A stretch of 64,000 nt of DNA, from the NCBI RefSeq assembly GCF_020524165.1, contig NZ_JAIVKU010000001.1, positions 62,001 through 126,000 of the forward strand, given 5' to 3'. This stretch comes from Guptibacillus hwajinpoensis. GTDB lineage: Bacteria > Bacillota > Bacilli > Bacillales > Guptibacillaceae. The position numbers were made by a program, and so were the translations under genes. Below, piece after piece: positions 25,657 through 34,798 of the stretch (its first letter is position 1; the number at the start of each line of letters is the position of its first letter). Below the pieces are notes generated by a model. That model saw only the letters and a list, made by a program, of their open reading frames with translations, had not been told where the DNA came from and did no database searches.

Positions 25657-26139
25657 ATGAAGAAGTTCATAGTAGCTTTATTTTCAGTAGTAGCACTATT
25701 TATGTTTATGGGCACTGGCGCTTTTGCAGCAGAAAATGATCACGCTGAAATCTTACAAAAAATTGACGAAACGAATGTAAAAATTGAAGCGGAAATCCAA
25801 ACGGCGCAAGGCAAAGGAGATCAGTTATTGGCAACGCTTTCCCTTGAAACGGCAAAGCTCGATGCCAAGCTTGAAAATGCGCGTCTAAATGGTGCTTCAG
25901 ATGCAGACGTTGCGAATATCGAACAAGAAATAAAGAAGAAAAAAGCAGAGCTTACTGAAAAGTACAACCAGGATCTAGATAAATTAATCGATGACCTTAT
26001 TAGTAAAACGAATAAAATGACTGCTGATATGATTGAGGAAGCAGCTGAAGCGGGCATTCAAGCAGAATGTTCATGGGTGTACGTCCAGATTGCAGACCGA
26101 TGGGTTTGGGTTGATCCGATTCAAATCGTGGGAGTTTAA
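25657..26139 (+). CDS. Secreted coiled-coil protein of unknown function
   Basis: 160 residues. A Sec signal peptide at 1-24 ends AFA|AE. The mature part (about 25-125) is a long Lys/Glu/Ala-rich helix with heptad spacing, likely coiled coil. The last 25 residues differ in character: after a Cys they read WVYVQIADRWVWVDP-like, Trp- and aromatic-rich. It has no transmembrane anchor or sorting signal. ATG 25657 follows GGGGAGG. It stands alone with its own terminator. The C-terminal motif looks like a small cell-surface or polymer-binding tail, but I do not recognise it. Confidence 0.85.
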   Translation: MKKFIVALFSVVALFMFMGTGAFAAENDHAEILQKIDETNVKIEAEIQTAQGKGDQLLATLSLETAKLDAKLENARLNGASDADVANIEQEIKKKKAELTEKYNQDLDKLIDDLISKTNKMTADMIEEAAEAGIQAECSWVYVQIADRWVWVDPIQIVGV

Positions 26140-26143
26140 TTGT

Positions 26144-26171
26144 AAAAGCATCTCATTTGAGATGCTTTTTA
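26144..26171 (+). terminator. Intrinsic terminator
   Basis: Stem AAAGCATCTCA / TGAGATGCTTT with a T run to 26170. Confidence 0.82.
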
Positions 26172-26238
26172 TTATATGCGTAGTACTATATAATAAGATA
26201 TAGAGGAAATGTATGTTAGTGGAAAAAGAGGTGTAAAT

Positions 26239-27147
26239 TTGGACGGTTTATCTGTAGGACGTAAGCAGGAGTGTTTGGAAGAAGTAGTGCAAGAATCTGC
26301 GAAGCTTAGTTTATTAGGAAGAGGTTCTGGCATTGAGGTCATGAAACAAGTAGTATACGAAGGAACCGTGTTTTATTTATATCCAGGCAACAACTCTGAA
26401 AGCTTTGAATTCTTTTATATTTTAGAAGGTGAACTGGTATGTGAAGAACTTTCCATTACCTTGAAAAAAGATGATTACTTTTTCGTAAAAGATCTTAAAG
26501 ATATCGTATTTTTTGAAGCTGCTTCTGAAGTCTCAATGATTTGGATGATAAATGAGTCCGTTTTCCATTTAATTAGTCAAAAAGTTTCTTTGCTACTAGA
26601 AGTGGTTAGTAAGGTTGAAGAGAAGGATCGATATACGTTTAAGCATAGTATTAGAGTTCAAAATACTAGTATTAAAATAGGGAAAAAATTGAAGTTGACA
26701 AAAGATGAGTTAGATACACTAATTGTTGCTTCAGTCCTTCATGATGTAGGGAAAATAAACGTACCTGAAGAAATATTGAACAAGCCGGGCGGTCTTACGG
26801 ATGAGGAATATGAGGTCATAAAAAAACATCCTGGCGATGGGGCGGAAATGGTTAAAGACTCCTATTATTCCGATATAAGCACTATTATACGACAGCACCA
26901 CGAGAGACTTAACGGCTCTGGTTATCCGGATGGTCTGATGGGCGATAAGATCACGATTGGTGCAAAAATTATAGGTGTTAGTGACTCTTATGACGCGATG
27001 ACCGATGATCGTTCATATCGAAAAGCTTATACACCTGAATATGCATTGAATGAATTAAAGCGTCTTTCAGGCGTGTTGTATGATGCTGAAGTAGTCGATG
27101 CCCTTGAAGCTGTTTTAATAGAAGAAGGCATTTTAAATAGCAACTAG
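26239..27147 (+). CDS. Cupin-like / HD-GYP domain phosphodiesterase
   Basis: About 302 residues from TTG 26239, preceded at 5 bases by GAGGTG; ATG 26209 (312 residues) is the alternative but its AGAGGA lies too close. Residues about 25-110 look like a cupin barrel (YILEGELVCEE ... KKDDYFFVKDL). The C-terminal half is an HD-GYP domain with HD in VLHDVGKINVP, the second His in KKHPGDGAEM, HH in IRQHHERLNGSGYPDG and DSYDAMTDDRSYR. HD-GYP enzymes hydrolyse cyclic di-GMP or related dinucleotides. No GGDEF partner is nearby. Confidence 0.87.
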   Translation: MDGLSVGRKQECLEEVVQESAKLSLLGRGSGIEVMKQVVYEGTVFYLYPGNNSESFEFFYILEGELVCEELSITLKKDDYFFVKDLKDIVFFEAASEVSMIWMINESVFHLISQKVSLLLEVVSKVEEKDRYTFKHSIRVQNTSIKIGKKLKLTKDELDTLIVASVLHDVGKINVPEEILNKPGGLTDEEYEVIKKHPGDGAEMVKDSYYSDISTIIRQHHERLNGSGYPDGLMGDKITIGAKIIGVSDSYDAMTDDRSYRKAYTPEYALNELKRLSGVLYDAEVVDALEAVLIEEGILNSN

Positions 27148-27149
27148 CC

Positions 27150-27179
27150 GAAGGGAGATGGGAGACATCTTCTTTTTTG
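27150..27179 (+). terminator. Intrinsic terminator
   Basis: Imperfect stem around GGAGATG 27154-27160 / CATCTTC 27166-27172, followed by a T run. Confidence 0.6.
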
Positions 27180-27206
27180 TTTGGTAAAGAAAATACGAGT
27201 AGGCAA

Positions 27207-27222
27207 TGTTTCACGTGTAACA
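27207..27222. promoter_or_regulatory. parS-like Spo0J (ParB) site
   Basis: TGTTTCACGTGTAACA matches the B. subtilis parS consensus TGTTNCACGTGAAACA at all but one position (T for A at base 12). It overlaps the -35 (TTCACG, 27210-27215) of a plausible topB promoter whose -10 is TATGAT at 27233-27238. Confidence 0.55.
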
Positions 27223-27277
27223 TTGAAGCTGGTATGATAGGACATAGAAATAATCGAACTATGAGGAGATTGGTATT

Positions 27278-29440
27278 GTGGGTAAAAAGCTCATTCTTGC
27301 AGAAAAACCCTCCGTTGGGCGCGATATTGCGAGGGTATTAAATTGTACAAAAGGTGGAAATGGTTTTCTTGAAGGGGATCGCTATATCGTAACGTGGGCG
27401 CTTGGTCATTTAGTGACGCTTGCAGATCCCGAAGTTTACGATGACTCATACAAGACATGGAAGTTAGAAGATTTGCCAATGCTTCCTGCCCCGCTAAAAC
27501 TCGTCGTTATTAAAAGAAGTGGAAAGCAGTTTAGCGTTGTAAAAACGCAAATGAATCGTAATGATGTGAGCGAAATTGTTATTGCAACGGATGCAGGACG
27601 TGAAGGAGAGCTTGTGGCCCGGTGGATTATTGAAAAAGCACGAGCTAAAAAGCCTCTTAAAAGATTATGGATTTCATCTGTTACAGACAAAGCGATTCGT
27701 GATGGATTTAAAAATTTGAAAGATGCGAATCAGTACACGAATCTTTATCATGCAGCTGCAGCTAGGTCTGAAGCGGATTGGTATGTTGGTTTAAACGCAA
27801 CTCGTGCGCTTACAACAAAATACAATGCACAGCTTTCCAGTGGAAGAGTGCAAACGCCGACCCTTTCAATCATTGCCAGGCGAGAAGAGGAAATAAAATC
27901 ATTTCAACCTGAACGGTATTATGGAATAGCAGCGGTGGTGGATGGCTTTACATTAACGTATCGTGATTCAAAATCGAACGATACTCGTGTATTTGATCGC
28001 GACCGAATTGATGCCGATCTTAAGCTGTTATCAGGAAAGCAAGCACGGATAGAAGAAGTGAAAAAAGTTAAGAAAAAGTCGTTTGCTCCTGGATTGTATG
28101 ATCTTACAGAGCTACAAAGAGATGCACATAAACGTTATGGCTTTTCAGCGAAAGAGACGCTCTCAGCTACCCAACGCTTGTACGAGCAACATAAGCTCGT
28201 TACTTATCCGAGAACGGACTCACGTTTCCTATCTTCTGATATGAAAGACACGTTGAAAGAAAGACTAGAAGCCGTAGCCCCTTATGAAAGAACAGCTCGG
28301 AAAGTACTTGGGAAAACGATTCAAACAGGGAAGCATATTATTGATGATCGAAAAGTATCCGATCACCATGCGATTATTCCAACGGAGCAAACCCCTGTCA
28401 TTCGTGAACTAAGTGATAAGGATCGAAAAGTTTATGATTTGATCGTTAAACGATTTGTAGCTGCGCTATACGAGCCTTTTGAATATGAGCAAGTAACGGT
28501 TAAAGCTAAGATTGGTGAAGCCAATTTTGATGCAAAGGGGAAAAGGGTTCTTTCGGCTGGTTGGAAAGAAGTATATGACACAGAGGAGGCAGATGTCGTG
28601 CTTCCTGAGTTGAAAGAAGGTCAGGAACTTCGCGTGCTCTCTCTTACTAGAACGGAAGGGAAAACGACTCCTCCTTCTCGCTTTAACGAAGGGACTTTAT
28701 TAACTGCCATGGAAAAGCCAGCGCAATTTTTAAGCGCGCAAGATAACAAGCTTGCGAAAACGCTTGGAGAGACTGGAGGCCTTGGAACAGTTGCGACACG
28801 TGCGGATATTATCGAAAAATTATTTAATAGCTTTTTAATTGAAAAGAATGGGAAAGATCTAACAATCACGTCAAAAGGCAAGCAATTGCTCGAAATTGTT
28901 CCTGATGAATTGCAATCACCTGCACTAACTGCTGAGTGGGAGCAGAAGCTTGAAGCGATTGGCAAAGGTCATCTTTCAAAGCAGGCATTTATTGAGGAAA
29001 TGAAAGCTTATGCCAATGAAACTGTTCAGAAAATCAAATCAAGTTCGAAGAAATATAAACATGATAATGTAACGGGAACGAAATGTCCTGATTGTGGGAA
29101 TTTAATGCTCGAAGTAAAGAGTAAAAAAGGAAAAATGCTCGTTTGTCAGGACCGCGAATGTGGCTACCGCAAAGGAAAAAGCAAAGTCACAAATGCAAGA
29201 TGTCCTAAATGTAAAAAGAAACTTGAGCTCCATGGTCAGGGTGATGCCCAAACCTTTGTATGTAAGTGTGGCCATCGTGAAAAACTGTCGACATTTAATG
29301 AACGTCGTAAAAAAGAGAAAAACACGAAAGCGACAAAGAAAGATGTATCAAGTTATATGAAAAATCAGCAGAAAGAAGAGCCGGTTAATACCGCTCTTGC
29401 CGATGCGTTAGCAAAATTAAAATTAGACCAGAAGAAGTAG
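27278..29440 (+). CDS. topB: DNA topoisomerase III
   Basis: 720-residue type IA topoisomerase that relaxes and decatenates DNA by single-strand passage. The Toprim start KKLILAEKPSVGRDIA is at residues 3-18, and acidic metal-binding residues lie in ATDAGREGE (103-111). The active-site Tyr310 is in LVTYPRTDSRFL. The C-terminal region has two zinc-binding stretches (CPDCG...CQDRECG, CPKCKK...CKCG) and a basic tail. The start is GTG 27278 with GAGGAGA upstream. It is monocistronic, with a terminator downstream. Confidence 0.94.
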   Translation: MGKKLILAEKPSVGRDIARVLNCTKGGNGFLEGDRYIVTWALGHLVTLADPEVYDDSYKTWKLEDLPMLPAPLKLVVIKRSGKQFSVVKTQMNRNDVSEIVIATDAGREGELVARWIIEKARAKKPLKRLWISSVTDKAIRDGFKNLKDANQYTNLYHAAAARSEADWYVGLNATRALTTKYNAQLSSGRVQTPTLSIIARREEEIKSFQPERYYGIAAVVDGFTLTYRDSKSNDTRVFDRDRIDADLKLLSGKQARIEEVKKVKKKSFAPGLYDLTELQRDAHKRYGFSAKETLSATQRLYEQHKLVTYPRTDSRFLSSDMKDTLKERLEAVAPYERTARKVLGKTIQTGKHIIDDRKVSDHHAIIPTEQTPVIRELSDKDRKVYDLIVKRFVAALYEPFEYEQVTVKAKIGEANFDAKGKRVLSAGWKEVYDTEEADVVLPELKEGQELRVLSLTRTEGKTTPPSRFNEGTLLTAMEKPAQFLSAQDNKLAKTLGETGGLGTVATRADIIEKLFNSFLIEKNGKDLTITSKGKQLLEIVPDELQSPALTAEWEQKLEAIGKGHLSKQAFIEEMKAYANETVQKIKSSSKKYKHDNVTGTKCPDCGNLMLEVKSKKGKMLVCQDRECGYRKGKSKVTNARCPKCKKKLELHGQGDAQTFVCKCGHREKLSTFNERRKKEKNTKATKKDVSSYMKNQQKEEPVNTALADALAKLKLDQKK

Positions 29441-29444
29441 CAGA

Positions 29445-29468
29445 GAGCAGGGTGACCTGCTCTTTTTC
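29445..29468 (+). terminator. Intrinsic terminator of topB
   Basis: Stem GAGCAGG 29445-29451 / CCTGCTC 29456-29462, then TTTTT. Confidence 0.82.
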
Positions 29469-29784
29469 ATTTTAAAGTGATCCTTGTCATCAAAAAATAA
29501 ATTTGAATAGAAATGGATTCATTTCGCCATCTGAAGGGTAATAAACCTTTCATAATCTAAAAGAGAAAGTGTCCTCTTCCGATAAAAAAGAGTAGATAGT
29601 TGCCATATTGTATGAGTAGCATATAAAATGACGACATGAAAACGCATTTCAATCTTTTTACTAATAACGGTATTTTTGAGCATATTTTCAAACATTTCTG
29701 TCCATATCGATTATAGTGAAGTTAGGTACATAGGACAGAATAGGAATGAAGTACGAGCAGTTGTTAAACATAAGGAGGCTATCC
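29469..29784. other. AT-rich intergenic region before the antiporter gene
   Basis: About 316 bases with no convincing open frame. It should hold the antiporter promoter, but I see no clear consensus pair. I looked for ydaO-type (c-di-AMP) and other K+-related riboswitch cores and did not find one. Confidence 0.5.
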
Positions 29785-31665
29785 ATGGTCGATTCGATTT
29801 TATTTAATATTATGCTGGTTGGTGCCCTTGGCATCTTTTCGCAATGGATTGCCTGGCGTTTTCATTTGCCCGCCATTGTCGTTATGTCCATTATTGGTTT
29901 GCTTGTCGGTCCAATTTTCGGCTTACTTCATCCTGAAGATGTATTCGGGGATTTGTTTGATCCATTCGTATCCATTGCGGTAGCCATTATTTTATTTGAA
30001 GGAAGTCTTAATCTTGATTTTCGGGAAATTAAGGGGCTCGGTCGACCGGTTGGCAGAATCGTAACGGTAGGCGCTTTTCTAGCCTGGCTTTTAGGGTCAC
30101 TGTCAGCACATTATGTTGCGGGATTATCCTGGGGTGTGGCATTTGTTATTGGTGGCTTGTTTATCGTAACTGGGCCAACCGTTATTTTACCGCTATTAAG
30201 ACAGGCTAAACTAAAGCCAAGACCAGCAAAAATATTGAAGTGGGAAGGCATTATAGTCGATCCACTGGGAGCGCTTCTAGCCGTTTTTGCATTTGAAATT
30301 ATTAAGTTTTTAAAAGTAGAAGAAGCAACGCCCACCGTTCTTCTCGTCTTTTTCTTAGGTTCATTATTTGCAACGCTATTTGGCTTCCTTTGTGGTCGAG
30401 GCGTTGGATGGATGTTCGAGAAGGGGTACGTACCGGAATTCTTAAAGTCTCCCGTCGTTTTCGCTGTCGTTATTCTTTGTTTTGCAGTAGCAGATGAAAT
30501 CACTCATGAAACGGGGCTACTCGCTGTTACCGCAATGGGAATTACGCTTGCGAATATGCATATTTCATCGATTGACGATATGAGACACTTTAAAGAAAAT
30601 ATTTCAGTACTGTTGATTTCAACAATCTTTATTATGCTAACCGCTTCATTATCCGTTGACACTTTGCTTGAAATTTTCCATTGGCAAATTCTTGCCTTTG
30701 TCCTTCTTATGCTATTTGTGGTTAGACCCATTTCAATTTGGCTATCAACCATTGGAACGGACTTATCCTGGCAAGAAAAGACGCTTGTTGGCTGGATTGC
30801 ACCACGAGGAATCGTTGCGTTAACTGTCGCGAGCTACTTTGCCAGTGTGTTACTTGATGCCGGCTTTGAAGATGCCAAAATATTGATGTCTCTTACATTC
30901 GCATTAGTATTTGCTACCGTTGTTGTTCACGGATTTTCGATACGTTGGACAGCTGAGAAGCTTGGACTTGCAAGCGATGGGCAGCCTGGTGTTCTCATCG
31001 TAGGTGGCAGTACGTTTTCCACCGCTTTATCAAAAACGCTACAAGAATTAAAGATCCCAGTTTTAATTACGGATTCGTCCTGGCAAAGGCTACTTACTAC
31101 GAGAAAAGCTGGTGTACCGTTTTATAGAGGAGAAATTCTATCCGAACAAACCGAATATCGCCTCGATTTAACGCCATACGAGTATATGATTGCGGCAACC
31201 GAGCTTGATTCTTATAACGCACTTGTTTGCACAACGTTTGTTCCTGAAATCGGACGCAACAATCTCTTTCAGTTAAGTTTACGGAACGATCGCGGTGATG
31301 ATCTAGAAGAGCTCGTGCATACGATAGGAGGCCGTGTTGCATTTAAAGAAGGTGCCACGTGGGAAAACCTGAATCGTAAAGTGGAGAGTGGCTATGTTTT
31401 TCGAAAAACAAATATTACACAACAGTATGGCTATGATCAATATCTTGAGGAAAGAGATGAAGAAACAATTATGCTCTTTGTGAAGAAGCCTTCTGGAAGT
31501 TTGGAATTTTTTGCTCACGATTCTCAAACAAGAGCGGAAGCAGGCGATGTTATTGTAAGCCTGATGCCGCCTAGTAAAGAGTTCAATCGAATACGTGAAA
31601 AGCTTGAAAAACAGCGTACTGATGAGAGGAATGAAAAGGAAGAAATGAAAGAGGTAAGTGAGTAA
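29785..31665 (+). CDS. Cation:proton antiporter (CPA1, NhaP-like) with RCK-type C-terminal domain
   Basis: About 626 residues from ATG 29785, preceded by AAGGAGG; an upstream in-frame ATG at 29746 lacks such a site. Residues 1-385 form the antiporter membrane domain with LFEGSLNLD, TGPTVILPLLR and EGIIVDPLGALLAV as the CPA1 signature helices (the Asp is the likely ion-binding residue) and APRGIVA. Residues about 395-510 resemble a Rossmann TrkA-N/RCK domain (VLIVGGSTFSTAL), then a TrkA-C-like domain and an acidic/basic tail. It exchanges Na+ or K+ for H+; the RCK domain implies ligand gating. Confidence 0.88.
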   Translation: MVDSILFNIMLVGALGIFSQWIAWRFHLPAIVVMSIIGLLVGPIFGLLHPEDVFGDLFDPFVSIAVAIILFEGSLNLDFREIKGLGRPVGRIVTVGAFLAWLLGSLSAHYVAGLSWGVAFVIGGLFIVTGPTVILPLLRQAKLKPRPAKILKWEGIIVDPLGALLAVFAFEIIKFLKVEEATPTVLLVFFLGSLFATLFGFLCGRGVGWMFEKGYVPEFLKSPVVFAVVILCFAVADEITHETGLLAVTAMGITLANMHISSIDDMRHFKENISVLLISTIFIMLTASLSVDTLLEIFHWQILAFVLLMLFVVRPISIWLSTIGTDLSWQEKTLVGWIAPRGIVALTVASYFASVLLDAGFEDAKILMSLTFALVFATVVVHGFSIRWTAEKLGLASDGQPGVLIVGGSTFSTALSKTLQELKIPVLITDSSWQRLLTTRKAGVPFYRGEILSEQTEYRLDLTPYEYMIAATELDSYNALVCTTFVPEIGRNNLFQLSLRNDRGDDLEELVHTIGGRVAFKEGATWENLNRKVESGYVFRKTNITQQYGYDQYLEERDEETIMLFVKKPSGSLEFFAHDSQTRAEAGDVIVSLMPPSKEFNRIREKLEKQRTDERNEKEEMKEVSE

Positions 31666-31688
31666 GGCCCCCGTAAAGGGGCTTTTTC
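31666..31688 (+). terminator. Intrinsic terminator
   Basis: Stem GCCCC 31667-31671 / GGGGC 31678-31682 and five T. Confidence 0.75.
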
Positions 31689-31808
31689 ATTTATCAAGAA
31701 TCAGGATACGGTGGGAGATTGATGAAATGAAGTAAAAGTGAAGAGGCCAACTCGCCGTTCTAGTGCTGGATTATGATATGCTTTTTTAAATAGGAGGGGA
31801 GGGTTGTC

Positions 31809-33140
31809 ATGTATGACGTAACGATTATTGGAGCTGGGGTTAGCGGGATCTTTATGGCTTATCAGCTGGCAGAGCTACACCCGGATTATAAAATTATGCT
31901 GCTTGATAAAGGGAAGGAGCTTTCAGAACGAAAGTGTCATGCTCGTTCAAAACAAACGTGTTCTTGTGACGTTTGTGATCAGTACATAGGGTTTGGTGGA
32001 CTCGGTAAGTCGGAAGGGAAATTTAATTATACGAATGATTTTGGTGGTCATCTCGGGAGAAAAATTGGAGCAGAGCGGGCAGAAGAACTGATGTGGGAAG
32101 TCGATCGTATTCTTTGTGCTTTTGGGGGAGAAGAAGCAGAGCTCTATCATACGCATAGTCAGGAGTTAAAAGAAGATGCGAGAAACGCAGGTTTGGAAGT
32201 ATTTACCACGTCAGTTCGGCATCTTGGTACGAAACGCTCTCGTATTGTATTTCAAAAATTGTACGAGTTTCTACTAGATCGGATTGAGCTACAATTTGAA
32301 ACAGATATTTACTCAATTAAAAAAGCTGAAGTCTTTGATATAAATACTTCAAAAGGAACAATACAATCAAAGAAAGTTGTTCTCTCAACAGGGAACAGCG
32401 GAAGTGAGTGGATGTATACTCAGTGTGAACAGCTCGGTCTACTACCTGGTCCAGCTCGTCTTGATCTGGGTATTCGGGTTGAAATGCGAGGCAATCAGCT
32501 TCAATCGATATTAAAAAATACATTTGAAACTAAGCTTCATATCAAAAGAGCGGCTTTCGAAGGAACAACATACTGCATGAATCCAAACGGGAGAATTATA
32601 AGGAAATATCAAGACGGACTTGTCATGCCGGATGGACAGAATAAGAGGGAAAAAGATGAGCCGGGCAGTAATTTAAACTTTACGTTATTCGTACCTTCTT
32701 TTTATTCTTCAAAAGAGGAAGCCGATCAAGTTGCGAACCAGGTGATTGGTGGGATTAATCGAGAAAGGGATCGGATTGTGGTTCAGCGTCTCCAGGATTT
32801 AAAAAAGCAGCAGACGACTAATCCAGATATTCTGAAACTAAATTCAATTGTACCCTCCCTTGATGCGGATGCTGGGAACCTGATTAAAGAAGTCCCCCAC
32901 GTTTATCTCCAAGCACTTCTGGAGTTTTTCGATTGCCTCGAGCAGCTGATAGGGGATCGGATTGATGAAGAGACGTTGCTATATGGCATGGACGGGAAAT
33001 TCTACGAAGCAAAAATCCCAACAAATGACCATTTCGAAACAGAAGTGAGTGGACTCTTTTTGATTGGAGATTGTTCAGGTGAAACGCATTCCTTATCTCA
33101 GGCAGCTGCTAGTGGTTTATATACAGCCCAAATGATATAA
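31809..33140 (+). CDS. NAD(P)/FAD-dependent oxidoreductase (COG2509-like)
   Basis: 443 residues. The N-terminal FAD-binding motif IIGAGVSGIFMAYQL is at residues 6-20, and the C-terminal FAD segment GLFLIGDCSGETHSLSQAAASG is characteristic of this uncharacterised dehydrogenase group. A Cys-rich stretch (CHARSKQTCSCDVC) follows the first beta-alpha unit and may bind metal or act in redox; this is inference. The start ATG 31809 follows GGAGGGG. The gene is monocistronic between terminators. Confidence 0.85.
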   Translation: MYDVTIIGAGVSGIFMAYQLAELHPDYKIMLLDKGKELSERKCHARSKQTCSCDVCDQYIGFGGLGKSEGKFNYTNDFGGHLGRKIGAERAEELMWEVDRILCAFGGEEAELYHTHSQELKEDARNAGLEVFTTSVRHLGTKRSRIVFQKLYEFLLDRIELQFETDIYSIKKAEVFDINTSKGTIQSKKVVLSTGNSGSEWMYTQCEQLGLLPGPARLDLGIRVEMRGNQLQSILKNTFETKLHIKRAAFEGTTYCMNPNGRIIRKYQDGLVMPDGQNKREKDEPGSNLNFTLFVPSFYSSKEEADQVANQVIGGINRERDRIVVQRLQDLKKQQTTNPDILKLNSIVPSLDADAGNLIKEVPHVYLQALLEFFDCLEQLIGDRIDEETLLYGMDGKFYEAKIPTNDHFETEVSGLFLIGDCSGETHSLSQAAASGLYTAQMI

Positions 33141-33141
33141 G

Positions 33142-33173
33142 AAAAAAGATCGGCACAGATGGCCGATCTTGTC
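33142..33173. terminator. Bidirectional terminator
   Basis: Stem AAGATCGGC 33146-33154 / GCCGATCTT 33162-33170, between the FAD protein gene and the convergent MFS gene. Confidence 0.82.
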
Positions 33174-33178
33174 ATTGC

Positions 33179-34579
33179 TTATGAAGAAGCAGATGATTCA
33201 GGTACTGCTTTTTCACGCTTAGACAAAAACTTCAACGTGAAGATCGAAAAAGCGAGTAAACCAATACATGTTAACCCAAGGTATAGATTACTAAAGATAA
33301 GATTGTTTCCCGATAGTGAGAAAGGATTCATGGAAAACGAGACATTTTTCATATCAAGAAGTCTTCCAAAGATCGCTGAACTAAAAGCACCCGCAAGGAA
33401 GTTCAATAAATTGAACACGCCCATTCCTACACCATTTTGGTTGTCTGGTAAAATGGTCGATAATAAATCAGCAGTAGAGCTTTGAATGAGTGGGAATCCG
33501 AGATAAGCAATTAATAGACAAGGTGCAATCACCCAAGCACTGTATCCTGCAAATGTTGAAATAAAAAATGTTCCACTGGCAATTAAGAGTAAAGCGATTT
33601 TAACAACGAGAATGGCGCCACGCTGTTCAATAATTTTACCGCCAATTTGTCCAATTAACCCAGCTGCCATGGCACCAGGGAATAAGACAAGACCAATCTT
33701 TAACGTAGACAGCCCGTTTAGCTCTCGTAACATAATCGGAATGACAAAAATGAGTCCAAAAAGTGCTGAAGTACCTAGAAAGCTTGTTAAAACGGTTATT
33801 GTATATTTGGTATTTTTTAATATAACTGGATCGATAAAGGGATGGGTAATTGTAAACGTTCGCCATAGAAAAAGAATGAAAAAGACAATGAAGATGACGA
33901 GTAAATACCATAGAAACGTTGTAATATAGAATAACAAAGAGGCAACGGATACAGCCATAAGAGCAGCACCTGGTAAGTCAATCGAGCCTGAACGTTTTTC
34001 TTCATTGGGCAACCATTTTCGAAACAGCGGTATCGCAAATACGGTTGCAACAGAGAATAGGAAAAGAAAGCGCCAATTCAGGGTGCCGCCTACAACCCCG
34101 CCAATAATTGGACCAACTCCTGAAGCAAAAGCTACTGTCGAAGAAATCAATCCAAACACTCTGCCTTTTTCATTAGGGAGAAAACGAATCGGAACAATAA
34201 AGGCAAGCGCTGGGATCGTAGCGCCACCAATCGCTTGTAGAATTCGAGCTGCTAATAAAGTCGGATAGTTGGGGGAAAGGAAGCCAATAAAAGCACCTGT
34301 AGCAAAAATACTAATTCCTATTGTAAAAAGTGTTTTGATTGGATAGAGATCCGCCAGTTTGCCGTACATGAGCGAACCAATCGCAAACACAAGGATATAC
34401 CCTGTCAAGACCCAGCTTACTTCTGAAGGGCTAAGGTTAAACGACGCAGCAATATCGGGAATGGCAACGTTAAACATCGTTCCATTCATAACAGCAAAAG
34501 CTAAAATCGTACAGACGAGAATGATCAACTTTTGCCGAGCTTGGGCGTCTAATTTTTCGTGTTCTGTATAGTCTGACAT
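33179..34579 (-). CDS. MFS drug-type exporter (Tet(L)/Tet(K)-like)
   Basis: 466 residues, a paralogue of 2799-4142. It shows AVMNGTMFNVAIPDI near the N-terminus, a GKLADLYPIK loop motif A, and the motif C-like GVGPIIGGVVG. Length and order fit the 14-segment Tet(L)/Tet(K) group, but identity with true tetracycline pumps cannot be judged here. It is monocistronic, read away from the LacI-type gene. The substrate is unknown. Confidence 0.87.
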   Translation of the reverse strand: MSDYTEHEKLDAQARQKLIILVCTILAFAVMNGTMFNVAIPDIAASFNLSPSEVSWVLTGYILVFAIGSLMYGKLADLYPIKTLFTIGISIFATGAFIGFLSPNYPTLLAARILQAIGGATIPALAFIVPIRFLPNEKGRVFGLISSTVAFASGVGPIIGGVVGGTLNWRFLFLFSVATVFAIPLFRKWLPNEEKRSGSIDLPGAALMAVSVASLLFYITTFLWYLLVIFIVFFILFLWRTFTITHPFIDPVILKNTKYTITVLTSFLGTSALFGLIFVIPIMLRELNGLSTLKIGLVLFPGAMAAGLIGQIGGKIIEQRGAILVVKIALLLIASGTFFISTFAGYSAWVIAPCLLIAYLGFPLIQSSTADLLSTILPDNQNGVGMGVFNLLNFLAGAFSSAIFGRLLDMKNVSFSMNPFSLSGNNLIFSNLYLGLTCIGLLAFSIFTLKFLSKREKAVPESSASS

Positions 34580-34798
34580 AGCTGCCCTCCTTTAATTGGT
34601 TTGTTATTCGTTCAACATCATTTATTTAGTATCCCGAAACAAAACATATTCCATTTAATCATAGTGGCCTTTTTGTGAGAAGTAAACTATATTGCCTGTC
34701 TCAAAGGTTTAATCGTACATATTTTCCCAATTATAGACTTTAGAGGTTATTTCGATTATGATGATAGAAGGAAAGATTGCATTAATGGAGGAACAGTT

